Origin: JAKFYM01 sp964416595
GTDB taxonomy: Bacteria; Bdellovibrionota; UBA1018; CAIPTA01
Assembly: GCA_964416595.1 (NCBI GenBank)
Contig: CAYQES010000003.1
Span: 1 to 64,000 of the forward strand
DNA: 64,000 nucleotides
Direction of reading: 5' to 3'
Shown: positions 24,697 to 32,724 of the stretch, one piece after another
Layout of the letters: the number at the start of each line of letters is the position of its first letter
Position numbering within the stretch: position 1 is the stretch's first letter
Notes under the pieces: generated by a model
Databases searched by the model: none
Told to the model about the DNA's origin: nothing
What the model saw: the letters and a program-made list of their open reading frames with translations, nothing else
Translations under genes and position numbers: made by a program

Positions 24697-25136
24697 TTTT
24701 CCTCCATTGTAATTTTCTTCCAAACGTACAAAAGCTCTTCTTCGCCTAGGGCTAAACGCAAAACCCAGTTACCATTTCGAAATGTAAAAGGCGTTCTCGT
24801 TTCACGACCATTCTGCATATCTGGATCTCGGCTGCATCCATAACTGTTATTAGGATCCACCCAATACACCCGATCAATCAAATGGCCATTTTCCACTCTA
24901 TAGTACCCGCGCCGCTCGCAATGTTCATTTTGGCCTTCATGCCACCAGTAGAGCCGGCTCTGGCCATTGGGAAGAAATTCGTAGCGTAGACGAAGAGTTG
25001 CTCCGGGCCCTTCCGGCATTTCTTGGCCTTTGTAGATTTTCATAAAATAGGCCCATCGGCCCACGATAGAATCTGATGCCCTCGCGCTGCTAGAAAATAT
25101 GGATAGAACCACAACTACCAGTGCGAGGAATCTCAT
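24693..25136 (-). CDS. Small exported beta-rich protein of unknown function
   Basis: Protein of 147 aa with a signal peptide (cleavage after ARA, residue 20). Starting at SIVGRWAYF, the mature part has a lipocalin-like beginning (GxW) and repeated beta strands with cysteines in HCERRGYY and YGCSRDP. No family assigned. It lies between the metallopeptidase gene (1-bp overlap, taatg) and the cytochrome-like gene (ATGA overlap), clearly inside one operon. Confidence 0.62.
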   Translation of the reverse strand: MRFLALVVVVLSIFSSSARASDSIVGRWAYFMKIYKGQEMPEGPGATLRLRYEFLPNGQSRLYWWHEGQNEHCERRGYYRVENGHLIDRVYWVDPNNSYGCSRDPDMQNGRETRTPFTFRNGNWVLRLALGEEELLYVWKKITMEEK

Positions 25137-26521
25137 TATTGCACCTTCCAGCCGCGGGCACGAGCGAACTGCAGTACCGCCTGCGTTTGGTCATTTGTTA
25201 GAAGCCCTTGCGCAGCGTTGGCGAGCGCGCCAGGAAAATCATCGAATTTTCCGCCCTTTCCGAGTCGGACTAATGTGCGAAACGCTAGCTTAGCGGTGAG
25301 TTCCGTTCCTAATGTAGCTTTCATATCCCAGAAGGTGGCCCCCACGATCGTGCCGTTTTGGTAAACTCCTGGCGCAAAGTCTTTATAGGCCATGAGGCGA
25401 TTGTCGAGCGTTCTTCGGTAAGGGCCCTTCAAATAAGAAGCTTCCCCCATCCGAGGATTGTCGAGAATCAGGGCAGTGAAGAGATCAGCAAATCCCTCAT
25501 TGAACGCTCCGCCTTCCCCTTCCGATGGCAGGCCAGTGTAAGCATCGATCACAGCGTGAATTCCTTCGTGAATTAGAATGGATGGGTCGCGAATCATGTC
25601 TTTATAAATTTGGCCATCTCCTGTTCCGAGGTAGATGGTGTTTTGGTGATAAAAAGCAGCATTGCTTACGCCTCCCTCGCCCACATGCAAGCGAACATTG
25701 ATCGGATGATCCAGTTCTATTCCTAGGCGCTCCTTTAGCCAGCGATATCCCTGGTCGATTGTGAAATACGCTTGGCCGAGATCAAAGCGGCGATCATCTT
25801 GAGGAAAGAAAAAAGTAAGCTCAGGCGACCATACCTTTAAGTCCAAGGCCGAAATAACGTGCAATAACCGCCCCGTCATGGTGCCATCGCCCGTAAGATC
25901 ACGTAGTATCTCTTCTTGCACACCGTACTTTGGACCCTTGGGGAACACGACAGCTCTTCCATCGGCGCCATCCCAATCCAACTTTCCACTTTCTAAAACA
26001 CTACTATCTTTAGCTATGAGAACATAGCGGAGTTGGTCGCCAGTGGTAGATAGATACTCTACTCTCCAATACGGAATCCATTCTCCCTCTTCATTTTTGC
26101 GCACTTCAAGTGAAGGAGGAAAAACCCTAGAAGCTGTTTTCAATTCAGACAAAGTTTTCATCGCTCGCTCTAGCGCATCGGAAAGATTTTTTTCAGAAGC
26201 ACTTAAGCTTAGCTTGACTGGTAAATTATCCATCACTGCGCCAGCGCTGTAAGTAACTTCTCCGTCTGGATCAAGGATGGTTTGTTTCCAGGTTCCGGCA
26301 ACATGGGCTAAACCAATGGATTGGCCCTCTCGAGAAACAAATTCTCCCACTCCCTTTAGAATATTCTTATTGTGTTTGGGTGCCTCGGCAATGAGTTCGC
26401 CCGTTAGGAGCTGAGGGCGCTGAGTTCCCGGGCGGGCGTGCCGAAACTTACGAAGTTGCTCCTTCGCAAACCCCTGCACAGGTAATAGAATAAAAAATAT
26501 GGCTGCTACAATTCGCTTCAT
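25136..26521 (-). CDS. Secreted thermolysin/fungalysin-like zinc metallopeptidase
   Basis: Protein of 461 aa with a signal peptide (cleavage after GFA, residue 18), a propeptide-like N-half (FTP-like strands about residues 60-190), and a peptidase unit with HEGIH at 318-322 and the third zinc ligand in GAFNEGFADLF (E342). HExxH plus downstream NExxxD is the gluzincin pattern of M4 and M36 peptidases. It probably degrades extracellular or prey proteins (inference). Start 26521 was chosen for the gggagg site 4 nt upstream. It begins a five-gene run of exported proteins. Confidence 0.8.
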   Translation of the reverse strand: MKRIVAAIFFILLPVQGFAKEQLRKFRHARPGTQRPQLLTGELIAEAPKHNKNILKGVGEFVSREGQSIGLAHVAGTWKQTILDPDGEVTYSAGAVMDNLPVKLSLSASEKNLSDALERAMKTLSELKTASRVFPPSLEVRKNEEGEWIPYWRVEYLSTTGDQLRYVLIAKDSSVLESGKLDWDGADGRAVVFPKGPKYGVQEEILRDLTGDGTMTGRLLHVISALDLKVWSPELTFFFPQDDRRFDLGQAYFTIDQGYRWLKERLGIELDHPINVRLHVGEGGVSNAAFYHQNTIYLGTGDGQIYKDMIRDPSILIHEGIHAVIDAYTGLPSEGEGGAFNEGFADLFTALILDNPRMGEASYLKGPYRRTLDNRLMAYKDFAPGVYQNGTIVGATFWDMKATLGTELTAKLAFRTLVRLGKGGKFDDFPGALANAAQGLLTNDQTQAVLQFARARGWKVQ

Positions 26522-26535
26522 AAATCCTCCCAAAG

Positions 26536-26568
26536 AAAAAAACCTCCCCGGATCTGGTCCAGGGAGGG
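26536..26568 (-). terminator. Intrinsic terminator / possible attenuator
   Basis: On the minus strand: cctccc, a 13-nt loop containing an extra GA/TC pair, gggagg, then seven T. It lies between the small exported gene ending at 26589 and the peptidase gene starting at 26521. The T-run is only about 15 bp before that start codon and no separate promoter fits there, so it may attenuate read-through into the operon rather than simply end the upstream unit. Confidence 0.7.
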
Positions 26569-26588
26569 AAAAGACTTGTGCTCAATTT

Positions 26589-26984
26589 CTATTGCTCGAT
26601 AGTGAGCCGCTTTTCCATGTATGTGCCGTCGCCATTCATGAAATGGATTTGATGCGTGCCCGTAGCTAGCTTTCCAAGTTGCACTTCCCGGTGAAAGGGA
26701 ATAATCACTGTGAGGCACAGACCTTCGGTTACAATCGCGTTTGTGGTCACTTCGTGGAGCAATGGGCCCACATGTTCTACTTTTACATCTTTTAGCTTGT
26801 AGCAGCTGTGTGGGAACCAACCGTTTACTACCACAAATGCATCGGACCCAGAGTCGAATCCATTGGGAATATAAACATCGTTGATGGGAACAACCTTCTC
26901 GTGTTTGTCTCCCTCCTTGGCTTCTGCGCCGAAAGAGAAAGTAAGAGTCATTGCAATTGCTGTAACCATCAGAAAATTTTTCAT
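26589..26984 (-). CDS. Small exported protein of unknown function
   Basis: Protein of 131 aa with a signal peptide (cleavage after AEA, residue 22). The mature part begins with a charged stretch and is beta-rich, with two cysteines (PHSCYKL, EGLCLTV). The end reads GTHQIHFMNGDGTYMEKRL. No family recognised. The ATG at 26984 follows a gggag site. It heads the minus-strand exported-protein run but is separated from it by a terminator. Confidence 0.6.
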   Translation of the reverse strand: MKNFLMVTAIAMTLTFSFGAEAKEGDKHEKVVPINDVYIPNGFDSGSDAFVVVNGWFPHSCYKLKDVKVEHVGPLLHEVTTNAIVTEGLCLTVIIPFHREVQLGKLATGTHQIHFMNGDGTYMEKRLTIEQ

Positions 26985-27136
26985 ATCCATCACTCCCATG
27001 TGTTTGTTGATGACCTTTCGGTCTTGCACACGCTAGAGCAACTGATGTGCCACAGTTATTTTCCGTGAGCACCGCATTCTTGAACCTCTGAATCGATAGC
27101 TGGCTGTGACAGGAGACACTCCTGTAATTTTTTGAG

Positions 27137-27742
27137 CTATTTTTTCTCATCTTCATTTTCCAGCTGTAGATTGCCAGAGACCGCCGCCAAAACTTCGGAC
27201 ACCTTTACTGCAAAGGAGCGGTTGTTGCGGATATGAATGAAACGAGGGTGCTTAGACCAGAGACGAAATGTTTCTTGGTCAAGGCGCCTTGCCTCTTCCC
27301 AATCTTCCTTACGATTTGGATTTTTAGCTTTATGAACGAGATAGTCACGCTCTGCGGCACTTTCTAAATAAATAACGCATCCATACCTATTTAACTCCGC
27401 CTCCAAACTGGTGTTCAAACTTCTAAAAAATGCATCGGAACCTTCTGGCCAATAGGCTGCTCCATCCACGCTTGCGCGATCTAAAATAAGTGCCTTATCA
27501 GGAAATTGTGCAGAAAAAGCCGCTTCTAAGCTGTGTTGAGTGGCAAAAATCGCCCTTTGGATGGCGCGCTGCGCCTCTAAAGGAGAAAAACGCGGAAATC
27601 CCCCCGAAAAAAGAAGGGATGCCGCCTCAGGAACATTCACAACACTATGCTGATAGGCCCTTGCAATCATTTCGGCAAGCGTTGTCTTGCCCGCACATGG
27701 CCCCCCCGTAAGCACGATTTTGAAATCTTTAGAATTGCTCAT
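27137..27742 (-). CDS. AAA_28-type P-loop nucleotide kinase-like ATPase
   Basis: Protein of 201 aa. Walker A is GGPCAGKTT at the N-terminus. The Walker B-like strand ALILDRASVDGAAYWP has the D-R dyad typical of the AAA_28/NadR-kinase-like family. Then come YLESAAERD and DQETFRLW. Relatives phosphorylate small molecules or have unknown roles; the gene is often annotated AAA family ATPase. Start ATG overlaps the stop of the D-2-hydroxyacid dehydrogenase, so it is the second gene of that operon. Confidence 0.82.
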   Translation of the reverse strand: MSNSKDFKIVLTGGPCAGKTTLAEMIARAYQHSVVNVPEAASLLFSGGFPRFSPLEAQRAIQRAIFATQHSLEAAFSAQFPDKALILDRASVDGAAYWPEGSDAFFRSLNTSLEAELNRYGCVIYLESAAERDYLVHKAKNPNRKEDWEEARRLDQETFRLWSKHPRFIHIRNNRSFAVKVSEVLAAVSGNLQLENEDEKK

Positions 27743-28734
27743 GGAACCCTCACCTCGTTCTGAAGTGGTTGCCCGCGTTCAAACTCACTTAAGTTAGTAA
27801 GAGTAGTTGAAACGATTCCTCTCAATGCCTCTTCCGTTAGAAACGCTTGATGGGCCGTAATCAATACGTTGGGAAATGTCATCAACCGGGCAAGTATATC
27901 ATCCTGAAGCACCGAGCACGAAAGATCTTGGAAAAACACATTTTCTTCTTCCTCGTAAACATCAAGGCCCGCGGCGCCGATCTTACCGGCCTTCAGAGCG
28001 TCGATCATTGCCTTTGTATCAATCAATCCGCCTCTGCCCGTGTTAATCAACATCACCCCATGCTTCATTTTAGCGATAGCATTGGCATTAATAATATGAT
28101 GAGAGTTTTGCGTAAGAGGCAAGTGAAGACTGATTATATCCGACTGCTCAAGAAGCTGATCCAGAGGTACATACAAGGCCCCCATAGCCATCAGCCGTTG
28201 ATCCTCCAGCAAATCATAGACTAAGACCTTACATCCAAAACCTTTCATGATTTTGGCCAACGCGCCGCCAATTCTACCTGCACCAATAATACCTACTGTT
28301 TTTCCGTGTAAATCAAATCCCACCAAGCCATCCAAGGAAAAATTTAGCTCCCTCACTCTAGCTACGGCCCTACAGAGCTTCCGATTCAGTGCCAGCATTA
28401 ATCCAACCGCATGTTCAGCAATGGCATAGGGAGAATATGCCGGCACCCGCACCACCTTAATTCCTAAAGCCGCGGCCTCCTTAATATCAACATGATTAAA
28501 GCCGGCAGAACGGAGGGCAATTACTCCCACGCCCGCTTCCTTCAACTTTTTTAATACTACGGCATTTACCTGATCATGGGCAAATACACACACAGCTGGA
28601 TAGCCAGAGGCCAAATGAGCTGTCTGCTCCGTAAGCCGCAGATCAAGAAAGGTAAGATCGTGGCCGTGCTGTTCGTTCAGCGCATCAAAGAATGGCTTCT
28701 CGAACTTGTGGGTATCAAAGACTACGGCTTTCAT
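27739..28734 (-). CDS. ldhA: D-lactate dehydrogenase-like D-2-hydroxyacid dehydrogenase
   Basis: Protein of 331 aa, normal for LdhA. The NAD-binding loop is GIIGAGRIGGALAKIMKGFG. The active-site Arg lies in LINTGRGGLIDT, the Glu in LDVYEEE and the His in LITAHQAFLTEEAL. The long C-terminal insert FFQDLSCSVLQDD is typical of fermentative D-LDH. It reduces pyruvate to D-lactate, recycling NADH when oxygen is short. An alternative start at 28761 would lie inside the putative sigma-54 promoter (28761-28776), which favours 28734. Neighbour genes suggest a survival or low-oxygen role. Confidence 0.87.
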   Translation of the reverse strand: MKAVVFDTHKFEKPFFDALNEQHGHDLTFLDLRLTEQTAHLASGYPAVCVFAHDQVNAVVLKKLKEAGVGVIALRSAGFNHVDIKEAAALGIKVVRVPAYSPYAIAEHAVGLMLALNRKLCRAVARVRELNFSLDGLVGFDLHGKTVGIIGAGRIGGALAKIMKGFGCKVLVYDLLEDQRLMAMGALYVPLDQLLEQSDIISLHLPLTQNSHHIINANAIAKMKHGVMLINTGRGGLIDTKAMIDALKAGKIGAAGLDVYEEEENVFFQDLSCSVLQDDILARLMTFPNVLITAHQAFLTEEALRGIVSTTLTNLSEFERGQPLQNEVRVP

Positions 28735-28760
28735 AGTGTAAATTCCTTTGCTGTTACCCA

Positions 28761-28776
28761 TTCAGAAAGTGGGCCA
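28761..28776 (-). promoter_or_regulatory. Putative sigma-54 (-24/-12) promoter, ldhA
   Basis: Reads TGGCCCACTTTCTGAA on the minus strand. The -24 TGGC is intact but the -12 dinucleotide is GA instead of GC, so this is the weakest of the set. It is placed 27 bp before the ldhA start and resembles the divergent site at 28909 (TGGCCC with TTTCTG). Confidence 0.4.
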
Positions 28777-28908
28777 AGTTTATGGGACACAATTGAAATA
28801 AGCATAAACCAATTCGGGACGTATTCATCCTCGCTTGAGCCAGAATGTCTCACTTTAAATTACGCTCTTCCCCAAATCGAAATTATACGTGCGTTCCATT
28901 TACTTCCT

Positions 28909-28924
28909 TGGCCCGATTTCTGCT
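28909..28924 (+). promoter_or_regulatory. Putative sigma-54 (-24/-12) promoter, CBS gene
   Basis: TGGCCCGATTTCTGCT: GG and GC separated by 10 nt, two mismatches to TGGCACGNNNNTTGCW. Predicted transcription start near 28936, about 43 nt before the CBS gene ATG. Confidence 0.6.
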
Positions 28925-28978
28925 TTATTCTCAAAGGAAGGGTGTAAAGCCCAAAGCAAATTTGCCAGGAGTGAACCA

Positions 28979-29407
28979 ATGAAAGCGATCCCACAAGTTG
29001 AAAAATTTATGACCCCCATGCCTCACACAATCAATTCGGGCATGCCGATCAAAACGGCAAAAGCAATGATGAGAAAATATGGGGTTCGTCACCTACCCGT
29101 CCAGGTAGCCGGGCATCTTGTTGGAGTTGTAACCGACCGAGATCTAAAATTAGCCCTCTCATTTAAAAACACGGAAAATCTATTTGTTGACGATGTAATG
29201 ACGCCCGACCCCTATGCAGTACACCCCACCACTAAATTCGGTGAAGTTGTAAAAACCATGGCAGAGCATAAGTACGGTTGCGCTATTGTGCAGAATTTCG
29301 ATGGAAAGGTAGTAGGGATTTTCACCGCCACTGACGGCTTACGCGCTTTTGGAAAAATGCTTGAGAAAACATCCAAGGTGACGCGTAGAAAAGGAGTAAA
29401 AAAATGA
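28979..29407 (+). CDS. CBS-pair protein
   Basis: Protein of 142 aa consisting of two CBS domains (residues about 9-65 and 75-130): MTPMPHTINSGMPIKTA, YGVRHLPV, GVVTDRDLK, then DVMTPDPYAV, KYGCAIV and GIFTATDGLRAF. Stand-alone CBS pairs sense adenine nucleotides and regulate partner enzymes or transport. It is a paralog of the CBS protein at 37068. Start chosen at 28979 for the caggag site; the frame extends further upstream but overlaps the promoter. The next gene overlaps by ATGA. Confidence 0.88.
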   Translation: MKAIPQVEKFMTPMPHTINSGMPIKTAKAMMRKYGVRHLPVQVAGHLVGVVTDRDLKLALSFKNTENLFVDDVMTPDPYAVHPTTKFGEVVKTMAEHKYGCAIVQNFDGKVVGIFTATDGLRAFGKMLEKTSKVTRRKGVKK

Positions 29408-29778
29408 ATGCCTTTGTAATCTGGATTGATCGTGAACATGCCAAGATTTTTCCAGTCTCTGAAGAAAGATTGGAGAAAAAGACACTGCTTGCGAAGCAAA
29501 GTGAACACCACACCCATAAACTCGACAACTTAGATCATCAGAGACAAGAAAACTGGCTTTTTGAGGAGTCAGTAGCGTATATGCGAAATGCTGAAAAGAT
29601 TTTAGTCTTAGGGCCTGGCGTGGCCAAGCATCACTTTATAACCTATCTTATGGAGCAACACCCCGCCTTAGCTAGGAAAGTCACGGACTGTGAAACAGTG
29701 GACCACCCTAGCGACGCGCAAATTATAGCCTATGCAAAAAAATATTTTCAGATAGGTGTCTTGGCCGCCACGAAATAG
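29404..29778 (+). CDS. eRF1/host-attachment-like protein (translational machinery protein family)
   Basis: Protein of 124 aa. The pattern is that of small bacterial proteins related to the central/N domain of eRF1-pelota, often named translational machinery protein: VIWIDREHAKIF at the start, HHTHKLDN, LVLGPGVAKHHFITYL in the middle and VDHPSDAQIIAYAKKYF near the end. Function in bacteria is uncertain; stress-associated ribosome binding has been suggested for relatives (inference). The ATG overlaps the stop of the CBS gene, so it shares the putative sigma-54 promoter at 28909. Confidence 0.72.
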   Translation: MNAFVIWIDREHAKIFPVSEERLEKKTLLAKQSEHHTHKLDNLDHQRQENWLFEESVAYMRNAEKILVLGPGVAKHHFITYLMEQHPALARKVTDCETVDHPSDAQIIAYAKKYFQIGVLAATK

Positions 29779-29796
29779 AGGCAAGAAAGCAAAAAA

Positions 29797-30924
29797 TCAT
29801 ACCCCCTTGGGCAGAGTAAGCAAAAATTCAGCACCCTGCCCCTCTTTACTTTTCGCTTCAATAGTTCCACCCCAGGACTCCACGATGCGGTAACTAGTAG
29901 CCAATCCAAGCCCTGTGCCACTTCCAATATCCTTCGTGGTGAAGAATGGCTTAAAAAGATTTTTCATATTGGCTTCAGAAATTCCACAGCCTGAATCGAG
30001 TAGAGATACAAGCCAAGATGTTCCCGCGTCGCGCACAGAAATAGTGATGAAATGCCTATTTTTTCCGCCCTTTCTGGCGGTATCGATTGCGTGAACAGAA
30101 TTCACTAAAAGATTCAATAGAACCTGATGAAGAGGTCCAGATTCAGCTTTCACCAATATCTGATTGCCAGTTGGTAGTTCGTTACGAAGATCAATTTCGT
30201 GTTTTCTGAACTCATGCCCCATGAGTTCTAGCACTTCGTTAAGCACCTCATTAAAAGAAATTGTTTCTACCCGCTTCGTGCCATCACCCCTTGCCAAATT
30301 CAAAAGGGAACGAATCAGTTTAGACACCCGATCGATCTGAGCAATGATCACATCTGCATTTTTCTTGATATCGGGATCCTTTCTAAGTTTCATTTCTAGA
30401 TATTCAGCTCGACCACGAATAACTCCCAGCGGAGTTCCAATCTCATGGGCCAAACTTGAGGCAAGCAATCCCACGGACGCCATCCTGTCTTGCACCAGGA
30501 TCTGTGCTTCTCGATCTAAAATTGCTTGCACAGATTTCGCGCGGTGAATCGCATACCGAATAGCGCGCTCGAGTAAAAAAGAATTAACCTGATCTTTTAC
30601 TAAATAGTCGGCTGCCCCGAGTCGCATTGCTTCAAGATCCACCTCCTGCTCACCATAACCGGTAAGCAGAATAATCGGCACCTTGCATCCTTCGGAGATC
30701 GTTTCCCGAAGCAAATCCAGGCCCGTTCTCCCTCCGAGCCTAAAATCCATGAAACAAACATCAAACTCGCCCGTTAGGAGTGAAGATTTTCCCGCATCAA
30801 AGGAAGGGGCCCACTCCACCTTAAATTTCTGCCCACGCACCTGAGAAAGCAGATCGCGAAACATGAGATGATCGTCTTCATCATCGTCGATAAGAAGAAT
30901 TCTGATTGGCTGGCTGGACATCAT
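29797..30924 (-). CDS. Receiver-histidine kinase hybrid
   Basis: Protein of 375 aa with an N-terminal receiver domain (acidic DDDEDD, phospho-acceptor in CFMDFRLGG, Lys in ADYLVKD), a short helix, a HisKA domain with the H-box LAHEIGTPLGVIRG and an HATPase_c (NLLVNSVHAID, DSGCGISEANM, GTGLGLATSYRIVE). No transmembrane segment, so it is cytoplasmic. A receiver at the N-terminus of a kinase fits an intermediate in a phosphorelay from the PAS kinase two genes upstream. It overlaps the CheY-like gene by ATGA. Confidence 0.88.
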   Translation of the reverse strand: MMSSQPIRILLIDDDEDDHLMFRDLLSQVRGQKFKVEWAPSFDAGKSSLLTGEFDVCFMDFRLGGRTGLDLLRETISEGCKVPIILLTGYGEQEVDLEAMRLGAADYLVKDQVNSFLLERAIRYAIHRAKSVQAILDREAQILVQDRMASVGLLASSLAHEIGTPLGVIRGRAEYLEMKLRKDPDIKKNADVIIAQIDRVSKLIRSLLNLARGDGTKRVETISFNEVLNEVLELMGHEFRKHEIDLRNELPTGNQILVKAESGPLHQVLLNLLVNSVHAIDTARKGGKNRHFITISVRDAGTSWLVSLLDSGCGISEANMKNLFKPFFTTKDIGSGTGLGLATSYRIVESWGGTIEAKSKEGQGAEFLLTLPKGV

Positions 30925-31400
30925 TTTAATTTTGCTCTTTCGTGGCTTATCATTTCAGGAGGCAGCTCTACGATTTCAAACCAATAGCGGCCAAGATCGC
31001 GGGTAATAGACACAAGCGAGTCGAATGTAACCGGTTTTGTAATAAATGAATTCACGCCAAGGTTGTAGGTTCGATACACATCTTCCTCGGCTTTAGACGT
31101 AGTCAACACCACGATTGGAATTCCCCGCAATTCTGGATCACTCTTTATTTCTTTGAGCGCTTCCCTGCCGTCTTTACGAGGCATATTTAAATCTAGGAGA
31201 ATCAATCCAGGCCGAGGGCTTTGGGCGCCGGTGTACTTTCCTTTTCTCCTCAAGAAATCCATTAAATCCTCTCCGTCCTCCACAAAATGTAAATCATTTG
31301 CCAAACGATTTTCCCGAAGAGCGTCTTGGATCATCATGCGATCATCTGCATCATCATCGGCAACGAGAATGGTGATTGGTCTAATATTTTTAACGCTCAT
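30921..31400 (-). CDS. Rcp1-like single-domain response regulator
   Basis: Protein of 159 aa, one receiver domain of the Rcp1 type used by phytochrome-like kinases. It has acidic DDDADD at the N-terminus, the phospho-acceptor Asp in LILLDLNMPRKDG, Thr in VVLTTSKAEED, Lys in SFITKPVTFDSL and a C-terminal extension (GRYWFEIVELP). No output domain. It lies between two kinase genes with ATGA overlaps on both sides, consistent with shuttling phosphate between them. Confidence 0.9.
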   Translation of the reverse strand: MSVKNIRPITILVADDDADDRMMIQDALRENRLANDLHFVEDGEDLMDFLRRKGKYTGAQSPRPGLILLDLNMPRKDGREALKEIKSDPELRGIPIVVLTTSKAEEDVYRTYNLGVNSFITKPVTFDSLVSITRDLGRYWFEIVELPPEMISHERAKLK

Positions 31401-32536
31401 AAATGCTCCTTAAAATGATGGGCCGGCAAGGAAACGGTGAAACAAGCGCCACTCCCCGGTATGCTCTTTGCTGTGATAGAGCCACCATGGCGTTCCACAA
31501 TTCGGCGACAAACCGCCAAACCAACTCCTGTGCCCTCGTATTCTTGCCTTCCATGCAGCCTTTGAAAGATAGTAAAAATTCGGTCCAGGTACTTCTCATC
31601 GAACCCTATTCCATTATCCTGGATGGAAACGAAACACACTCCCTTTTCCAGGCGCGCTCGAACTGTCACCACGGGAGCGATTCCTTTCTGGTGAAACTTT
31701 AAAGCATTCGCGATTAAATTCTGGAAAAGTTGGCGCATCTGAGAGGGATCGGCATCGATCTGGGGCAGCTTCTGAACTTCTACCTTCCCACCAACCTGTT
31801 CGATGCGCAGTTCAAGATCCGATAACACATCAGCTACGATCTGGTTCAAATCAGTAGGTTCAAATGGCTTGGCTTGAGTGGAAACGCGCGAGTATGTGAG
31901 CAAATCGTCAATCAGTTTCCGCATGCGATTGGCGGAAGTAAGCATACGACTTAAATAATCGCGGCCTTCATCCGGAATCTCATTTGCAAATCGGGTATTG
32001 AGCCGATCTCCAAACGTCTGAATCTTCCGTAGTGGCTCCTGTAGATCATGGGCAGCGATCGACGCAAAATCGGTGAGTTCGCGGTTACTCTTTTCAAGCC
32101 GATCCGCATATACGCGCAACTGCTCTTCCGCAGCCTTCCTCTGAGTGATCTCGAAACGGATAGAAACGTATTGATAGGGCTTTCCGCCGCCATCAGCAAA
32201 CGGAACGATCGTAGTGTTAACCCAATAAAACGAACCATCCTTCGCCCGATTCCGAATCTCCCCCTCCCACACCTGAGCACTAGAAATGGTTTTCCACATT
32301 TCAATGAAAAACTCTTTGCTGTGGTAACCAGAATTGATGATGCGATGGTTTTTGCCGATTAGCTCTTCCCGCGGATACTTGGAAATTTCGCAAAACTTAT
32401 CGTTCACATGAATGATATTACCGGCGCGATCCGTGATCGCCACAATGGCCGACTTATCCAACGCATGGCGCACGAGCTCAAGCTCACGCTCCATGGATAC
32501 AGAAGCACCCTGACTTTGCTTTGATTTTTCGGTCAT
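31397..32536 (-). CDS. PAS-domain sensor histidine kinase
   Basis: Protein of up to 379 aa. Residues about 20-130 are a PAS/PAC domain (ALDKSAIVAITDRAG, FCEISKYPREELIGKNHRI, YQYVSIRFEIT). Then come HisKA (IAAHDLQEPLRKIQTFGDRL, phytochrome-kinase type) and HATPase_c (NLIANALKFH, DNGIGFDE, GTGVGLAVCRRIVERHGG). Cytoplasmic; the signal is unknown, with PAS suggesting oxygen, redox or a ligand. If the -12 element at 32550 is used, transcription starts near 32540, and an internal ATG at 32494 (MERELELV) becomes the more likely start. First gene of a three-gene phosphorelay operon. Confidence 0.88.
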   Translation of the reverse strand: MTEKSKQSQGASVSMERELELVRHALDKSAIVAITDRAGNIIHVNDKFCEISKYPREELIGKNHRIINSGYHSKEFFIEMWKTISSAQVWEGEIRNRAKDGSFYWVNTTIVPFADGGGKPYQYVSIRFEITQRKAAEEQLRVYADRLEKSNRELTDFASIAAHDLQEPLRKIQTFGDRLNTRFANEIPDEGRDYLSRMLTSANRMRKLIDDLLTYSRVSTQAKPFEPTDLNQIVADVLSDLELRIEQVGGKVEVQKLPQIDADPSQMRQLFQNLIANALKFHQKGIAPVVTVRARLEKGVCFVSIQDNGIGFDEKYLDRIFTIFQRLHGRQEYEGTGVGLAVCRRIVERHGGSITAKSIPGSGACFTVSLPAHHFKEHL

Positions 32537-32549
32537 TTCCGCATAAACA

Positions 32550-32565
32550 CTACAAAATTAGTGCC
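32550..32565 (-). promoter_or_regulatory. Putative sigma-54 (-24/-12) promoter, kinase operon
   Basis: Minus strand TGGCACTAATTTTGTA: perfect -24 TGGCAC and TTG at -12, but GT instead of GC. A second TGGCAC copy lies 9 bp further upstream. Confidence 0.4.
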
Positions 32566-32618
32566 AAAAGTGCCATAGGAACCCAGCCAGACCCACCGGG
32601 GCTTTGAGCTTTAGAGAT

Positions 32619-32634
32619 TGGCATGCGTCCTGCT
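32619..32634 (+). promoter_or_regulatory. Putative sigma-54 (-24/-12) promoter, NtrC-type activator gene
   Basis: TGGCATGCGTCCTGCT: GG and GC separated by 10 nt. The predicted start near 32646 lies upstream of both candidate start codons (32671, 32725) of the sigma-54 activator, suggesting autoregulation. Confidence 0.55.
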
Positions 32635-32724
32635 CTTTAGGCCGCTAAAGCGCTAAAAACGCCCCTTCCCATGAGACTTCCTGTCCCACGGCGAGGCGTA
32701 TTGGCCAACGGGAAAGGATTTTGG

